64,000 nt of DNA, taken from NCBI RefSeq assembly GCF_963677945.1, contig NZ_OY782578.1, forward strand, positions 1,736,001 to 1,800,000, given 5' to 3'. The DNA comes from an uncultured Bacteroides sp. (lineage in GTDB: Bacteria; Bacteroidota; Bacteroidia; Bacteroidales; Bacteroidaceae). A program made the position numbers and the translations under genes. Position 1 is the first letter of the stretch, and each line of letters begins with the position of its first letter. The notes beneath the pieces are model-generated. The model worked only from the letters and a program-made list of their open reading frames with translations. It had not been told where the DNA came from and did not search any database. Shown here piece by piece: positions 34,501 through 43,081 of this stretch.

Positions 34501-34826
34501 AAGTAACCGGAGCATGGTTAAAAGGAGATCAGGAAAGAAGTCGTTACTATAACCACTCAACCTTTAATGATCTGATTATTACCGGACTTGTTGGCCTTCG
34601 CCCTCGCACGGATAACACAATAGAAGTCAATCCATTGATCCCTGAAGGAAAATGGAACTGGTTCTGTCTTGACAATGTGTTGTATCATGGTAAGAACATT
34701 ACTATAATGTGGGATAAAGACGGTAGTAAATACCATCTTGGAAAAGGATTCCGTATATTTGTCAATGGAAAAGAAGTCGCAAAATCAGATCGTTTGAAGA
34801 AGATTGTTTGTGAAAATGTATTATAA
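31503..34826 (+). CDS. Three-module exported enzyme: BNR-like propeller, LamG-like, GH63-like
   Basis: 1107 residues with a signal peptide ending near GAAQ. Residues about 25-420 look like a sialidase-type propeller (MAYWQGKFYMHYLSDP, SKDGYNWTNPV, SISKDGGNTWLEP Asp-box-like segments). About 430-620 is a LamG/concanavalin-like sandwich (ELEVSFKMMA, LTADGFFRAKG, ITVTVDGKKVG). About 640-1090 is an alpha/alpha-barrel like the GH63/MGH1 group: GDVQDGMEESISGG, GFFETYRTDS, and CKCEWDGAIWPFATAQTMTA with candidate catalytic acids. I do not recognise the whole as a named family. It may combine two exo-activities on one pectin side chain. Confidence 0.7.
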   Translation: MNRFTQSICSLASAFLLTTVGAAQNKIHYTGTELSNPAYHDGQLSPVVGVHNIQVMRANREHPNVSNGDGWTYNHQPMMAYWQGKFYMHYLSDPKDEHVPSSRTLLMTSKDGYNWTNPVVLFPPYNVPDGYTKPDYPGVAKNLIAIMHQRVGFYVSKSGKLIAMGFYGVALDKKDDPNDGNGIGRVVREIKKDGSFGPIYFIHYNHAFNESNTNYPFFTKSKDKKFVAACQEILDNPLYRMQWVEESDRNDPIIPLKKEYKAFCYYHLPEGNIACLWKHALTSISKDGGNTWLEPVERAKGFVNSNAKIWGQRLTDGTYATIYNPSEFRWPLAISTSIDGLEYTTLNLIQGEITPMRYGGNYKSYGPQYVRGIQEGNGVPADGNLWVGYSMNKEDIWVSSIQVPIRQNALTQADDNFDKYKSINELTEWNIYSPIWAPVSIENKNGAYWLTLKDKDPFDFAKVERKIPATSELEVSFKMMADQADKGTLQIEFLDENGIACSRLDLTADGFFRAKGGSRFSNMMKYEAGKVYDVKALLSVANRSITVTVDGKKVGVRMFFAPVHSIERIVFRTGAPRNFPTPETPADQDYDLPNAGAEDPMAAYYIKDVKTTAVNPKTSVILSYDNFSHYVDYFNGMEDENIAQAIPNAQASEWMKENIPLFECPQKNFEEMYYYRWWTLRKHLKQTPVGYAFTEFLVPRTYADQYNLIASAFGHHIYESRWLRDQKFLDQYIHVWFRGNGGQPMKKLATFSSWAADAILNRYKVNGNKEYMLDMLPDLESEYKRWESTHRLSSGLFWQGDVQDGMEESISGGRKKKYARPTINSYMFGNAKALSQMALLAGKKDEAALYEHKADTIKNLVENKLWSVKHGFFETYRTDSLANVREAIGYIPWYFNLPDANKYDLAWKQVTEEGGFLAPYGLTTAERRHPLFRMAGCCKCEWDGAIWPFATAQTMTAMANFMNNYKQTVLNDSTYFHLMELYVESQYHRGRPYVGEYLDEVTGAWLKGDQERSRYYNHSTFNDLIITGLVGLRPRTDNTIEVNPLIPEGKWNWFCLDNVLYHGKNITIMWDKDGSKYHLGKGFRIFVNGKEVAKSDRLKKIVCENVL

Positions 34827-34845
34827 CAATAGCAAAAGCATATCA

Positions 34846-37554
34846 ATGAAGTACCGGATTATCATATTATTTAGTCTGATAATAGCTTTATGTCCTTCTT
34901 TTGCAAGAGGAATTGAGGTTACAAAGATGACTTGTGAATTGTCTGAAGCTCCTTTGACAATTGATACTGAACATCCTCGTTTTGGATGGCAACTGCAATC
35001 CAAAGTAAATGGAACGCGTCAGTCGGCTTATTCTATAGAACTTTATAATGTTGATAATGGAAAAAATGAACTGGTATGGACTTCTGGAAAAATTGTTTCC
35101 AATAAAAGTCAGCTGGTTCCTTATTCAGGTTCTAAGAAACTAGAACGTACAACAAAATATGTATGGCGTGTGATGGTTTGGGATGAGAATAACAAACCAT
35201 CATCATGGAGCAAGAAAGCAGAATTTCGTCTTGCTCCTTCAGCCGCTTTCCTTAATGCAAAGTGGATTGGATTTATTTCACGTGAAAAGGCGAATTTACC
35301 TTCGGGAAGACATTTCCATTCTACTGTATTAAAGAAACCGGAGAATAAAGCTTTATGGGCAGCTATCGATTCTGCTTCCAGCAAGAGCGTTTATCTGCGT
35401 CGCTCATTTAATGCCGATAAAAAGATAACTCAGGCTACTGCTTATGTTTGCGGACTGGGGCATTATGAGTTTTCTTTAAATGGAAAGAAAGTAGGAGATG
35501 GTGAGTTTACTCCTCTGATTAGTGATTATGATAAAACAGTTTATTATAATGTTTATGATGTTACAGCCAACTTAAGAAAAGGTGGCAATGCTATTGGTAT
35601 ATTATTAGGAAATGGTTTCTATAATGTGCAAGGTGGTGGCCGTTACCGTAAGTTGCAGATTAGTTTCGGACCTCCAACATTGTTCTTTAAACTGGTTGTT
35701 AGCTATGCAGATGGCACAACAAAAGAGATACTTTCCGGTGCGGACTGGAAATATTCTTTCAGCCCCATTATATTCAATAGTATTTATGGCGGAGAAGATT
35801 ACAATGCTTGCCTGGAACAGAAAGGTTGGAATAAGCCAGGATTTAATGATAGCCGCTGGCTTCCGGTAGTTGTTCAAAGTGCTCCAAAAGGAGAACTTCG
35901 TCCGCAGCAGGCTCCTTCGGTAAAGATCATGGAGCACTATGGTGTGAAAAGTGTCAATAAGCTTTCTGATAAATATGTGTTGGACATGGGACAAAACTTG
36001 TCAGGCTTTCCTGAAATTACAGTAAATGGTAAAAGAGGAACAACTATCCGCCTTACTGTTGGTGAATCATTGAATCCCGATGGTACTGTAAGCCAAAAAA
36101 ATACAGGTAGCAAGCATTATTATGAATATACACTTAAAGGAGAAGGTGATGAATACTGGCACCCTCGTTTCTCTTATTATGGTTTCAGATATATTCAGGT
36201 GGAAGGTGCACGTCTCAAAGAAGATAAAGTAAACAGTAATTTGCCACTCTTAAAGAAAATACAATCTTGCTTTGTATATAACTCGGCAGAAGAAGTTGGA
36301 GAATTTAATTGCTCAAACAAAATATTCAATGATGCTCACCGCATTATTTGTATGGCAATGAGAAGTAACATGCAGGGAGTGTTTACCGATTGTCCGCATA
36401 GAGAGAAACTTGGCTGGCTGGAAGAAACACATCTTAATGGTCCCGGGTTGTTCTTCAACTATAACCTGACTAAATTCATTCCTAAAGTTATGCAGGATAT
36501 GTGTGATGCTCAGCATTCAAACGGGTTAGTGCCCAGCATTGCACCAGAGTATGTTGAGTTTGAGGGTGATTTTCAGGATTCTCCTGAGTGGGGTAGTGCA
36601 TCCATAATTCTTCCATGGATGTATTACGACTATTATGGCGATAATTCCCTTATCATAAAATATTATCCAACCATGAAACATTATGTAGATTATCTGACTT
36701 CACGTGCTGATAATCACATTGTTTTTCACGGACTGGGCGACTGGTATGATTACGATGGCAAGAAAGCCGGATTTTCCCGTAATACTCCAATACCTTTAGT
36801 TGGAACAGCCCACTATTTATGGGACATCCAACTGTTAAGCAAAGCGGCAGCCATGGTTGGTAATAAAGAAGACGAAGCATATTATGCAGAGTTGACTAAG
36901 GAAGTAAAGAAGGCATATAACGATAAGTTCTTTAATGCGGCAACCCGCCAATACGGTAATGGCAGTCAGTGTTCCAATGCTCTGCCTCTGTTTCTGGATA
37001 TTGTAGAACCACAGTATAAAGCTGATGTGTTGGCTAATCTGGTTAAAGATATAAAAGCACATGGTAACCGACTAACTACTGGTGATGTAGGTAACCGTTA
37101 CCTTTTCCAGACACTTGCAAGAAACGGTTTGAATGATGTGATGTATCAGATGAATAATCATGAAGATGCACCGGGATACGGTTTTCAGGTTAAGTTTGGT
37201 GCAACAACACTGACCGAACAATGGGATCCGAGAGAAGGAACTTCGTGGAACCATTTTATGATGGGACAAATTGATGAATGGTTCTATGCATGGTTGGCAG
37301 GTATTCAGCCTGTTCCAAATGAGCCAGGATTCCAAAAGTTGGTAATTGCTCCTCAGGTTGTGGGCGATCTTAAACATGTTTCTGCTTCTTATAATACACT
37401 TTATGGTAAAGTGGCAGTGAACTGGATAGTTGAAAATGGAGTCTTTACCATGAATGTTGAGGTTCCCGTAAACTGCTCAGCTACAATTATTCTTCCTAAT
37501 AAGGAAAAACGAGTTATGGAAAGCGGTAAACAAACCTTTACTGTGAATATTTAG
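34846..37554 (+). CDS. Alpha-L-rhamnosidase, GH78 family
   Basis: 902 residues from the ATG at 34846 (MKYRIIILFSLIIALCPSFA, a good signal peptide); earlier in-frame TTG/ATG codons at 34804-34816 overlap the previous gene and would bury the signal. Architecture: FnIII-like N-domain (WQLQSKVNGTRQSAYSIELY), carbohydrate-binding sandwich (YVCGLGHYEFSLNGKKVGDG), and the six-hairpin barrel. The catalytic signature near residue 515 reads DCPHREKLGWLEE, one residue shorter than the classic DCPxRxERLGWxGD yet with the Glu and Trp in place, a variant I recall from Bacteroidota. Removes terminal alpha-L-rhamnose. Starts 19 bp after the previous stop. Confidence 0.9.
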   Translation: MKYRIIILFSLIIALCPSFARGIEVTKMTCELSEAPLTIDTEHPRFGWQLQSKVNGTRQSAYSIELYNVDNGKNELVWTSGKIVSNKSQLVPYSGSKKLERTTKYVWRVMVWDENNKPSSWSKKAEFRLAPSAAFLNAKWIGFISREKANLPSGRHFHSTVLKKPENKALWAAIDSASSKSVYLRRSFNADKKITQATAYVCGLGHYEFSLNGKKVGDGEFTPLISDYDKTVYYNVYDVTANLRKGGNAIGILLGNGFYNVQGGGRYRKLQISFGPPTLFFKLVVSYADGTTKEILSGADWKYSFSPIIFNSIYGGEDYNACLEQKGWNKPGFNDSRWLPVVVQSAPKGELRPQQAPSVKIMEHYGVKSVNKLSDKYVLDMGQNLSGFPEITVNGKRGTTIRLTVGESLNPDGTVSQKNTGSKHYYEYTLKGEGDEYWHPRFSYYGFRYIQVEGARLKEDKVNSNLPLLKKIQSCFVYNSAEEVGEFNCSNKIFNDAHRIICMAMRSNMQGVFTDCPHREKLGWLEETHLNGPGLFFNYNLTKFIPKVMQDMCDAQHSNGLVPSIAPEYVEFEGDFQDSPEWGSASIILPWMYYDYYGDNSLIIKYYPTMKHYVDYLTSRADNHIVFHGLGDWYDYDGKKAGFSRNTPIPLVGTAHYLWDIQLLSKAAAMVGNKEDEAYYAELTKEVKKAYNDKFFNAATRQYGNGSQCSNALPLFLDIVEPQYKADVLANLVKDIKAHGNRLTTGDVGNRYLFQTLARNGLNDVMYQMNNHEDAPGYGFQVKFGATTLTEQWDPREGTSWNHFMMGQIDEWFYAWLAGIQPVPNEPGFQKLVIAPQVVGDLKHVSASYNTLYGKVAVNWIVENGVFTMNVEVPVNCSATIILPNKEKRVMESGKQTFTVNI

Positions 37555-37574
37555 TAACTTTATACTTTGAAAAC

Positions 37575-39170
37575 ATGAAGATAAAGCATTGTTTTTTGCT
37601 TTTTATGATGGTATTTCTTTGCACAAATGTTGTTTTTGCAGAGAGAGTTGATATGCTAAAAGCCGGTGCAAAAGCCGACGGCAAAAAAATAAATACTCAA
37701 TTAATAAATAAAACTATAGAGAGACTTTCTTTGAATGGGGGAGGTACTCTTTATTTTCCTTCGGGTACTTACCTTACCGGGGCTATAAAGTTAAAGAGCA
37801 ATATTACTATTGAACTTGAAACCGGTGCCACATTATTGTTTTCGGATAACTTTGATGATTATCTGCCTTTTGTAGATATGAGGTATGAAGGCGTAATGAT
37901 GAAAAGCTTTTCTCCATTATTTTATGCTGTCGATCAGCATGATATAACCATAAAAGGAGAAGGGACAATCAACGGACAGGGAAAGAAATGGTGGACTGAG
38001 TTCTACCGTGTTCTTGTAGATCTTCAAAAAAACGGTGTTCGTGATTTGAATAAATATCAGACTATGTGGGATAATGCCAATAAGGATCTGAATCTATCTA
38101 AAGTTACTAACGAAGATTATAAAGAAGTTCTCGATCGTCGCTTTTTCCGTCCTGCATTTATTCAGCCAATCAGATGCAAGAATATTAAAATTGAGGGGAT
38201 TAAAATTATAAACTCACCTTTCTGGACTGTTAATCCTGAGTTTTGTGATAACGTTATTGTAAAAGGAATTACCATTGATAATCCTCCTTCTCCAAATACG
38301 GATGGAATAAACCCTTCATCCTGCAAAAATGTGCATATTTCCGATTGCCATATATCAGTTGGCGATGATTGTATTACTTTGAAATCAGGTCGGGATTTGC
38401 AGGCACGCCAGTTAGGAGTTCCTTGCGAGAATATAACAATAACAAACTGCACAATGCTTTCCGGTCACGGAGGTGTTGTTATTGGTAGTGAGATGAGTGG
38501 CGATGTTCGGAAAGTAACTATTTCAAATTGCGTGTTTGATGGAACCGACAGAGGTATTCGCATCAAATCTTCTCGTGGACGTGGAGGTATTGTAGAAGAG
38601 ATACGTGTTGATAACATTGTAATGAAGAATATAAAAACAGAAGCCATTGTGCTTAACCTGTTTTACAGTAATATGCCTAAAGAACCTGTATCAGAACGTA
38701 CTCCGATTTTCCGTAATATTCATATATCAAATCTTACCGGAACGCAGGTTAATAGTGCTGTGAAAATACTTGGTATCGAAGAAATGCCTATAACTGATGT
38801 TACGCTTAACAATATCAATATCCAGTCGAATACAGGACTTGAAGCTGATATGGTTAAGAATCTGGTATTGAATAATGTTCGTATTGATTCAAAGATCGGA
38901 TCACCATTCAAAATCTCTAATTCAGAAAATCTTGAAATAAATAGTGTAAAGAGTCTGACTCCTAATGCAGATTCACCTGTTATTAAACTTACAGATTCAA
39001 AAGAATCACTTATTCAGGGATGTTTCCCTGTATCAGGTAGTCGTTCATTCCTTCTTTTAGGCGGTAATTGCAAAGGTACTGTACTTATGAATAATTGTTT
39101 TAACAGATTGCCTTTGATTATTGATAAAGAGAGTACATTTACCAAAGAAGATCTTACAATTAAAGAATAA
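37575..39170 (+). CDS. Polygalacturonase-type hydrolase, GH28 family
   Basis: 531 residues, signal peptide ending VVFA. Right-handed beta-helix with all four GH28 signatures: SPNTDGINPSS (about 240), VGDDCITLKSG (about 261), LSGHGGVVIGSEMSG (about 295), and RGIRIKSSRGRGG (about 328). These supply the three catalytic Asp, the His and the Arg-Lys substrate clamp. Hydrolyses alpha-1,4 galacturonic acid links, here probably as an exo-acting enzyme on oligosaccharides. Begins 20 bp after the GH78 gene in the same operon. A long unmodified C-terminal part (about 420-531) extends the helix. Confidence 0.94.
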   Translation: MKIKHCFLLFMMVFLCTNVVFAERVDMLKAGAKADGKKINTQLINKTIERLSLNGGGTLYFPSGTYLTGAIKLKSNITIELETGATLLFSDNFDDYLPFVDMRYEGVMMKSFSPLFYAVDQHDITIKGEGTINGQGKKWWTEFYRVLVDLQKNGVRDLNKYQTMWDNANKDLNLSKVTNEDYKEVLDRRFFRPAFIQPIRCKNIKIEGIKIINSPFWTVNPEFCDNVIVKGITIDNPPSPNTDGINPSSCKNVHISDCHISVGDDCITLKSGRDLQARQLGVPCENITITNCTMLSGHGGVVIGSEMSGDVRKVTISNCVFDGTDRGIRIKSSRGRGGIVEEIRVDNIVMKNIKTEAIVLNLFYSNMPKEPVSERTPIFRNIHISNLTGTQVNSAVKILGIEEMPITDVTLNNINIQSNTGLEADMVKNLVLNNVRIDSKIGSPFKISNSENLEINSVKSLTPNADSPVIKLTDSKESLIQGCFPVSGSRSFLLLGGNCKGTVLMNNCFNRLPLIIDKESTFTKEDLTIKE

Positions 39171-39200
39171 ACCATTCTTTTAATTAAACGATATAATTAC

Positions 39201-40577
39201 ATGAATATAAAAGCTATTATATTATCAACAGCATTGGTGCTTTCTGGAAGCACTCTTTTTGCTCAGCAGGATTCAGACCATAAATATCAGCGACCATTGA
39301 AAGATATTTTGATGGAAATTTCAAAGCGCTTTAATGTACGCCTGAAATGGACTGAAGTAGTAGTTGACGGTAAGATGCTTGATTATGCAGATTCCCGTAT
39401 TCGTCCTTATTCCGTTGAAGAAAGTCTGAACAATGTGCTTGTTCCTTTCGACTACAAGTTTGTGAAACAGGGAGATAATCTTTATAAGATAAAGAATTAC
39501 GAATATACCCGTCGTACGGATGAAGATGGAGTGAAAATGATTAAGTATCTTAATTCTCTTTACACTGATTCGGTTCAATGGAACAAAAGAAAAGAATGTT
39601 TGCGCAAAGAGGTTAGAGAACGTTTGAGTATCGATCCTCTTCTGAAGGCAAGAGTTAATGCTAAGCCGGTAATCTCAAAGGAAAGAATTTATAGCGGATA
39701 TACCGTACAGAACTTCTCATTGGAAACTTTGCCTGGCCTTTATGTCTGTGGATCAATCTATAAACCTTTAATAAAGGGGAAGTTCCCATTAATTATTTGT
39801 CCGAATGGACATTTCCTTGATGGGCGATATCGCAAGGACCAACAACAACGTATGGCCACTCTGGCTAGAATGGGAGCAATTTGTGTGGATTACGATCTTT
39901 TTGCGTGGGGCGAGTCTATGCTGCAGTTCCCGGAAGAGGCTCATCACAAAAGCGCAGCTCAGGTTATTCAGGCTTTGAATGGGATTAGTATTCTCGATTT
40001 TATGTATAACCGTAAAGATGTTGATAAGAAAAGAATCGGTGTAAATGGTGGTTCTGGTGGTGGTTCCCAGACAGTACTTCTTTCTGTTCTCGATCAGAGA
40101 TACACAGCCCTTTGTCCGGTTGTAAGTCTGTCGTCTCACTTTGACGGTGGATGTCCTTGTGAAAGCGGATTACCAATTTTCTATTCTTGCGGAGGAACTG
40201 TTGCTGCTGAACTAGCCGCTACAAATGCTCCGAAACCAATGTTGATTGTATCCGACGGACAAGATTGGACAAGTACCGTACCAATTCTTGAATTTCCATA
40301 TATCAAACGCATTTATGACTTTTACAGCGCAGCAGATAAAGTAACAAACGTTCATCTGCCATCCGAAGGACACGATTTTGGCACAAATAAAAGAAACGCT
40401 GTTTATAATTTCTTTGCCGATGCATTCAATCTGAAAAAACAAATGCTAGATGAAAGCAAAGTAACAATAGAACAGAAAGAGAACATGTATAGCTTTGGAG
40501 AAAAAGGAGAAAAGCTTCCAAAGAATGCTATGCGCTCTTTTGAAGAACTGGAAAAACTTCTGAATACACTGAAGTAA
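39201..40577 (+). CDS. Alpha/beta-hydrolase esterase with STN-like N-domain (CE19-like)
   Basis: 458 residues with signal peptide ending LFAQ. Residues about 28-100 (RPLKDILMEISKRFNVRLKW, then SVEESLNNVLVPFDYKFVKQ) look like a secretin/TonB short N-terminal (STN) domain. From about 160 comes an alpha/beta-hydrolase with the nucleophile in GVNGGSGGGSQ (Ser285) and a catalytic His in EGHDFG (His391). The setting matches the pectin methylesterase BT1017 (CE19) in the B. thetaiotaomicron RG-II locus as I recall it, so de-esterification of a pectin backbone is my best guess; acetyl ester cleavage is an alternative. The STN-like fusion is unusual for an esterase. Confidence 0.75.
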   Translation: MNIKAIILSTALVLSGSTLFAQQDSDHKYQRPLKDILMEISKRFNVRLKWTEVVVDGKMLDYADSRIRPYSVEESLNNVLVPFDYKFVKQGDNLYKIKNYEYTRRTDEDGVKMIKYLNSLYTDSVQWNKRKECLRKEVRERLSIDPLLKARVNAKPVISKERIYSGYTVQNFSLETLPGLYVCGSIYKPLIKGKFPLIICPNGHFLDGRYRKDQQQRMATLARMGAICVDYDLFAWGESMLQFPEEAHHKSAAQVIQALNGISILDFMYNRKDVDKKRIGVNGGSGGGSQTVLLSVLDQRYTALCPVVSLSSHFDGGCPCESGLPIFYSCGGTVAAELAATNAPKPMLIVSDGQDWTSTVPILEFPYIKRIYDFYSAADKVTNVHLPSEGHDFGTNKRNAVYNFFADAFNLKKQMLDESKVTIEQKENMYSFGEKGEKLPKNAMRSFEELEKLLNTLK

Positions 40578-40609
40578 TCTCTTTTTCTTCATTAAATAAC
40601 CAACAACAA

Positions 40610-43075
40610 ATGAATCGTAAAAATACATATTTCAGTCGTCACCGATTTCTTATCCTGTTTTCATCTCTGTTTCTGTCTCTTTATGCAGAAGCGGCAGGAT
40701 ACAAATTGTGGTATGATAAACCGGCTTCTGTATGGACTGAAGCTTTGCCTTTAGGAAATGGTCGTTTAGGTGCAATGGTTTACGGAACTCCTTCTGTAGA
40801 GCAGATTCAGCTAAACGAAGAAACTATATGGGCCGGTCGTCCTAATAACAATGCAAATCCGGAAGCTTTGCAATATATACCAAAGGTCAGAGAACTTGTT
40901 TTTGCAGGTAAATATCTGGAAGCTCAGACATTGGCTACTGAAAAGGTTATGGCTAATACAAATTCCGGTATGCCATATCAAACATTTGGAGATTTGCGCA
41001 TTGCTTTTCCGGGACACACTCGTTATACAGATTATTACAGAGAACTAAGTCTTGATTCTGCCCGTGCACTTGTTTCCTATAAAGTGGATGGTGTTCGTTA
41101 TAAAAGAGAGATGATAACTTCATTTCCAGACCAGGTTATAATGATTCGCTTATCAGCCGATGCTGCAAAGAAAATAACTTTTAATGCATTCTTTACTTCT
41201 CCTCATCAGGATGTTGTTGTAGATACAGAAGGAAACAGTGTAACCCTTTCGGGTGTATCTTCATGGCATGAAGGACTAAAAGGAAAAGTAGAGTTTCAGG
41301 GGAGACTGACAGTTAAGGCTGTTAATGGAAAAGTACAGTATAAAGACGGAACCGTAACTGTTGAAGGTGCTGATGAAGCAACTTTGTATGTTTCAATAGG
41401 AACTAATTTTGTAAATTACAAAGATATATCCGGCAATTCTGCAGAGCGGGCAAAGAGTTTTCTTGAGAAGGCACTGAACAGAGATTATGCAACATCGTTC
41501 AAAGAACATGTTTCTATCTTTAAAAAGTACATGGACAGGGTTTCTCTTTATCTTGGAGAAAACAAACAAGACGGAATAACTACCGATAAAAGGATAGAAA
41601 ACTTTGCACAGACAAACGATGCTCATTTGGTGGCAACTTATTTTCAATTCGGACGTTACCTGTTGATTTCTTCTTCACAACCAGGCGGACAACCGGCCAA
41701 TCTTCAGGGAATCTGGAACGATAAACTATTGCCTTCATGGGATAGCAAGTATACTTGCAATATCAATGTTGAAATGAATTACTGGCCATCTGAAGTGGCC
41801 AACCTCACAGAACTGAATGAACCATTGTTTAACATGGTAAAAGAAGTTTCTGAAAGTGGTAAGGAAACAGCTAAAGTAATGTATGGTGCCGACGGGTGGG
41901 TATTGCATCATAATACAGATATCTGGAGAGTAACGGGTGCTTTGGATAAAGCGCCTTCGGGTATGTGGCCTTCTGGTGGAGCATGGTTATGCCGCCATCT
42001 TTGGGAACACTATCTGTATACCGGGGATATAAAATTTCTGAAAGAGATATATCCTATCATGAAAGGCGCAGCTGTATTTTTTGACCAGACTATGGTTAAG
42101 GAACCATCACATAGCTGGTTGGTTGTTTGTCCTTCCAACTCTCCTGAAAATGTTCATGCCGGAAGTAATGGAGAAGCAACTACTGCTGCAGGTTGTACAA
42201 TGGATAATCAATTAATCTTCGATCTTTGGAACGAAATTATTTCAGCTTCACGCTTATTGGGTGTTGATGCTGATTTCGCATCTCATCTGAAACAAAGACT
42301 GAATGAAATGCCACCAATGCAAGTTGGCCGTTGGGGACAATTGCAGGAATGGATGAACGATTGGGATGATCCGCAGGATATTCATCGTCATGTATCACAT
42401 CTTTACGGATTATTCCCAAGTAATCAGATATCTCCTTACCGAACGCCTGAATTATTTGAAGCAGCTCGCACATCATTGATTCATCGTGGAGATCCATCTA
42501 CTGGATGGTCAATGGGATGGAAGGTTTGCTTATGGGCTCGTTTACTCGATGGAGATCATGCATATAAGTTAATTACTAACCAACTTTCTTTGGTTCGCAA
42601 TGAAAAGAAAAAGGGAGGTACTTATCCAAACTTGTTCGATGCTCATCCACCTTTCCAGATTGATGGAAACTTTGGTTGTGCTACCGGAATTGCAGAGATG
42701 TTAATGCAGAGTTATGACGGTTTTATTTATCTACTCCCGGCGTTGCCTTCATTATGGAAAGAAGGGCACATAAACGGACTGATTGCTCGCGGTGGATTTG
42801 AATTGAATATCAGTTGGAAAAACGGAGAGGTTGATCGTGTTGTAATAAAGTCTCATCTTGGAGGAAATTGTCGCTTGCGCTCACTCACTCCGCTTAAAGG
42901 AAACGGTCTGTCGAAAGCCAAAGGTGAAAACCCGAATGCACTTTATGCAGTACCTACTGTATCTAAACCATTGGTTCACGACTCTTCAAAACTTGCAGGA
43001 ATAAGTATAAAGAACACTTATCTGTATGATTTGAAAACAAAAGCAGGAAAAGAATACATAATCTATAAAAAATAA
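40610..43075 (+). CDS. GH95-family alpha-L-fucosidase/alpha-L-galactosidase
   Basis: 821 residues with signal peptide ending EAAG. N-terminal super-sandwich starts LWYDKPASVWTEALPLGNGR and LNEETIWAGRPN, followed by the alpha/alpha barrel. The inverting catalytic set of GH95 is visible: two Asn in CNINVEMNYW (about 383 and 385), Glu in SNSPENVH (about 511), and Asp in FQIDGNFGC (about 684). GH95 enzymes release alpha-1,2 fucose or alpha-L-galactose; in RG-II degradation one removes L-galactose from chain A. Starts 32 bp after the esterase and 6 bp before the GH140 gene. Confidence 0.94.
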   Translation: MNRKNTYFSRHRFLILFSSLFLSLYAEAAGYKLWYDKPASVWTEALPLGNGRLGAMVYGTPSVEQIQLNEETIWAGRPNNNANPEALQYIPKVRELVFAGKYLEAQTLATEKVMANTNSGMPYQTFGDLRIAFPGHTRYTDYYRELSLDSARALVSYKVDGVRYKREMITSFPDQVIMIRLSADAAKKITFNAFFTSPHQDVVVDTEGNSVTLSGVSSWHEGLKGKVEFQGRLTVKAVNGKVQYKDGTVTVEGADEATLYVSIGTNFVNYKDISGNSAERAKSFLEKALNRDYATSFKEHVSIFKKYMDRVSLYLGENKQDGITTDKRIENFAQTNDAHLVATYFQFGRYLLISSSQPGGQPANLQGIWNDKLLPSWDSKYTCNINVEMNYWPSEVANLTELNEPLFNMVKEVSESGKETAKVMYGADGWVLHHNTDIWRVTGALDKAPSGMWPSGGAWLCRHLWEHYLYTGDIKFLKEIYPIMKGAAVFFDQTMVKEPSHSWLVVCPSNSPENVHAGSNGEATTAAGCTMDNQLIFDLWNEIISASRLLGVDADFASHLKQRLNEMPPMQVGRWGQLQEWMNDWDDPQDIHRHVSHLYGLFPSNQISPYRTPELFEAARTSLIHRGDPSTGWSMGWKVCLWARLLDGDHAYKLITNQLSLVRNEKKKGGTYPNLFDAHPPFQIDGNFGCATGIAEMLMQSYDGFIYLLPALPSLWKEGHINGLIARGGFELNISWKNGEVDRVVIKSHLGGNCRLRSLTPLKGNGLSKAKGENPNALYAVPTVSKPLVHDSSKLAGISIKNTYLYDLKTKAGKEYIIYKK

Positions 43076-43081
43076 AGAATA

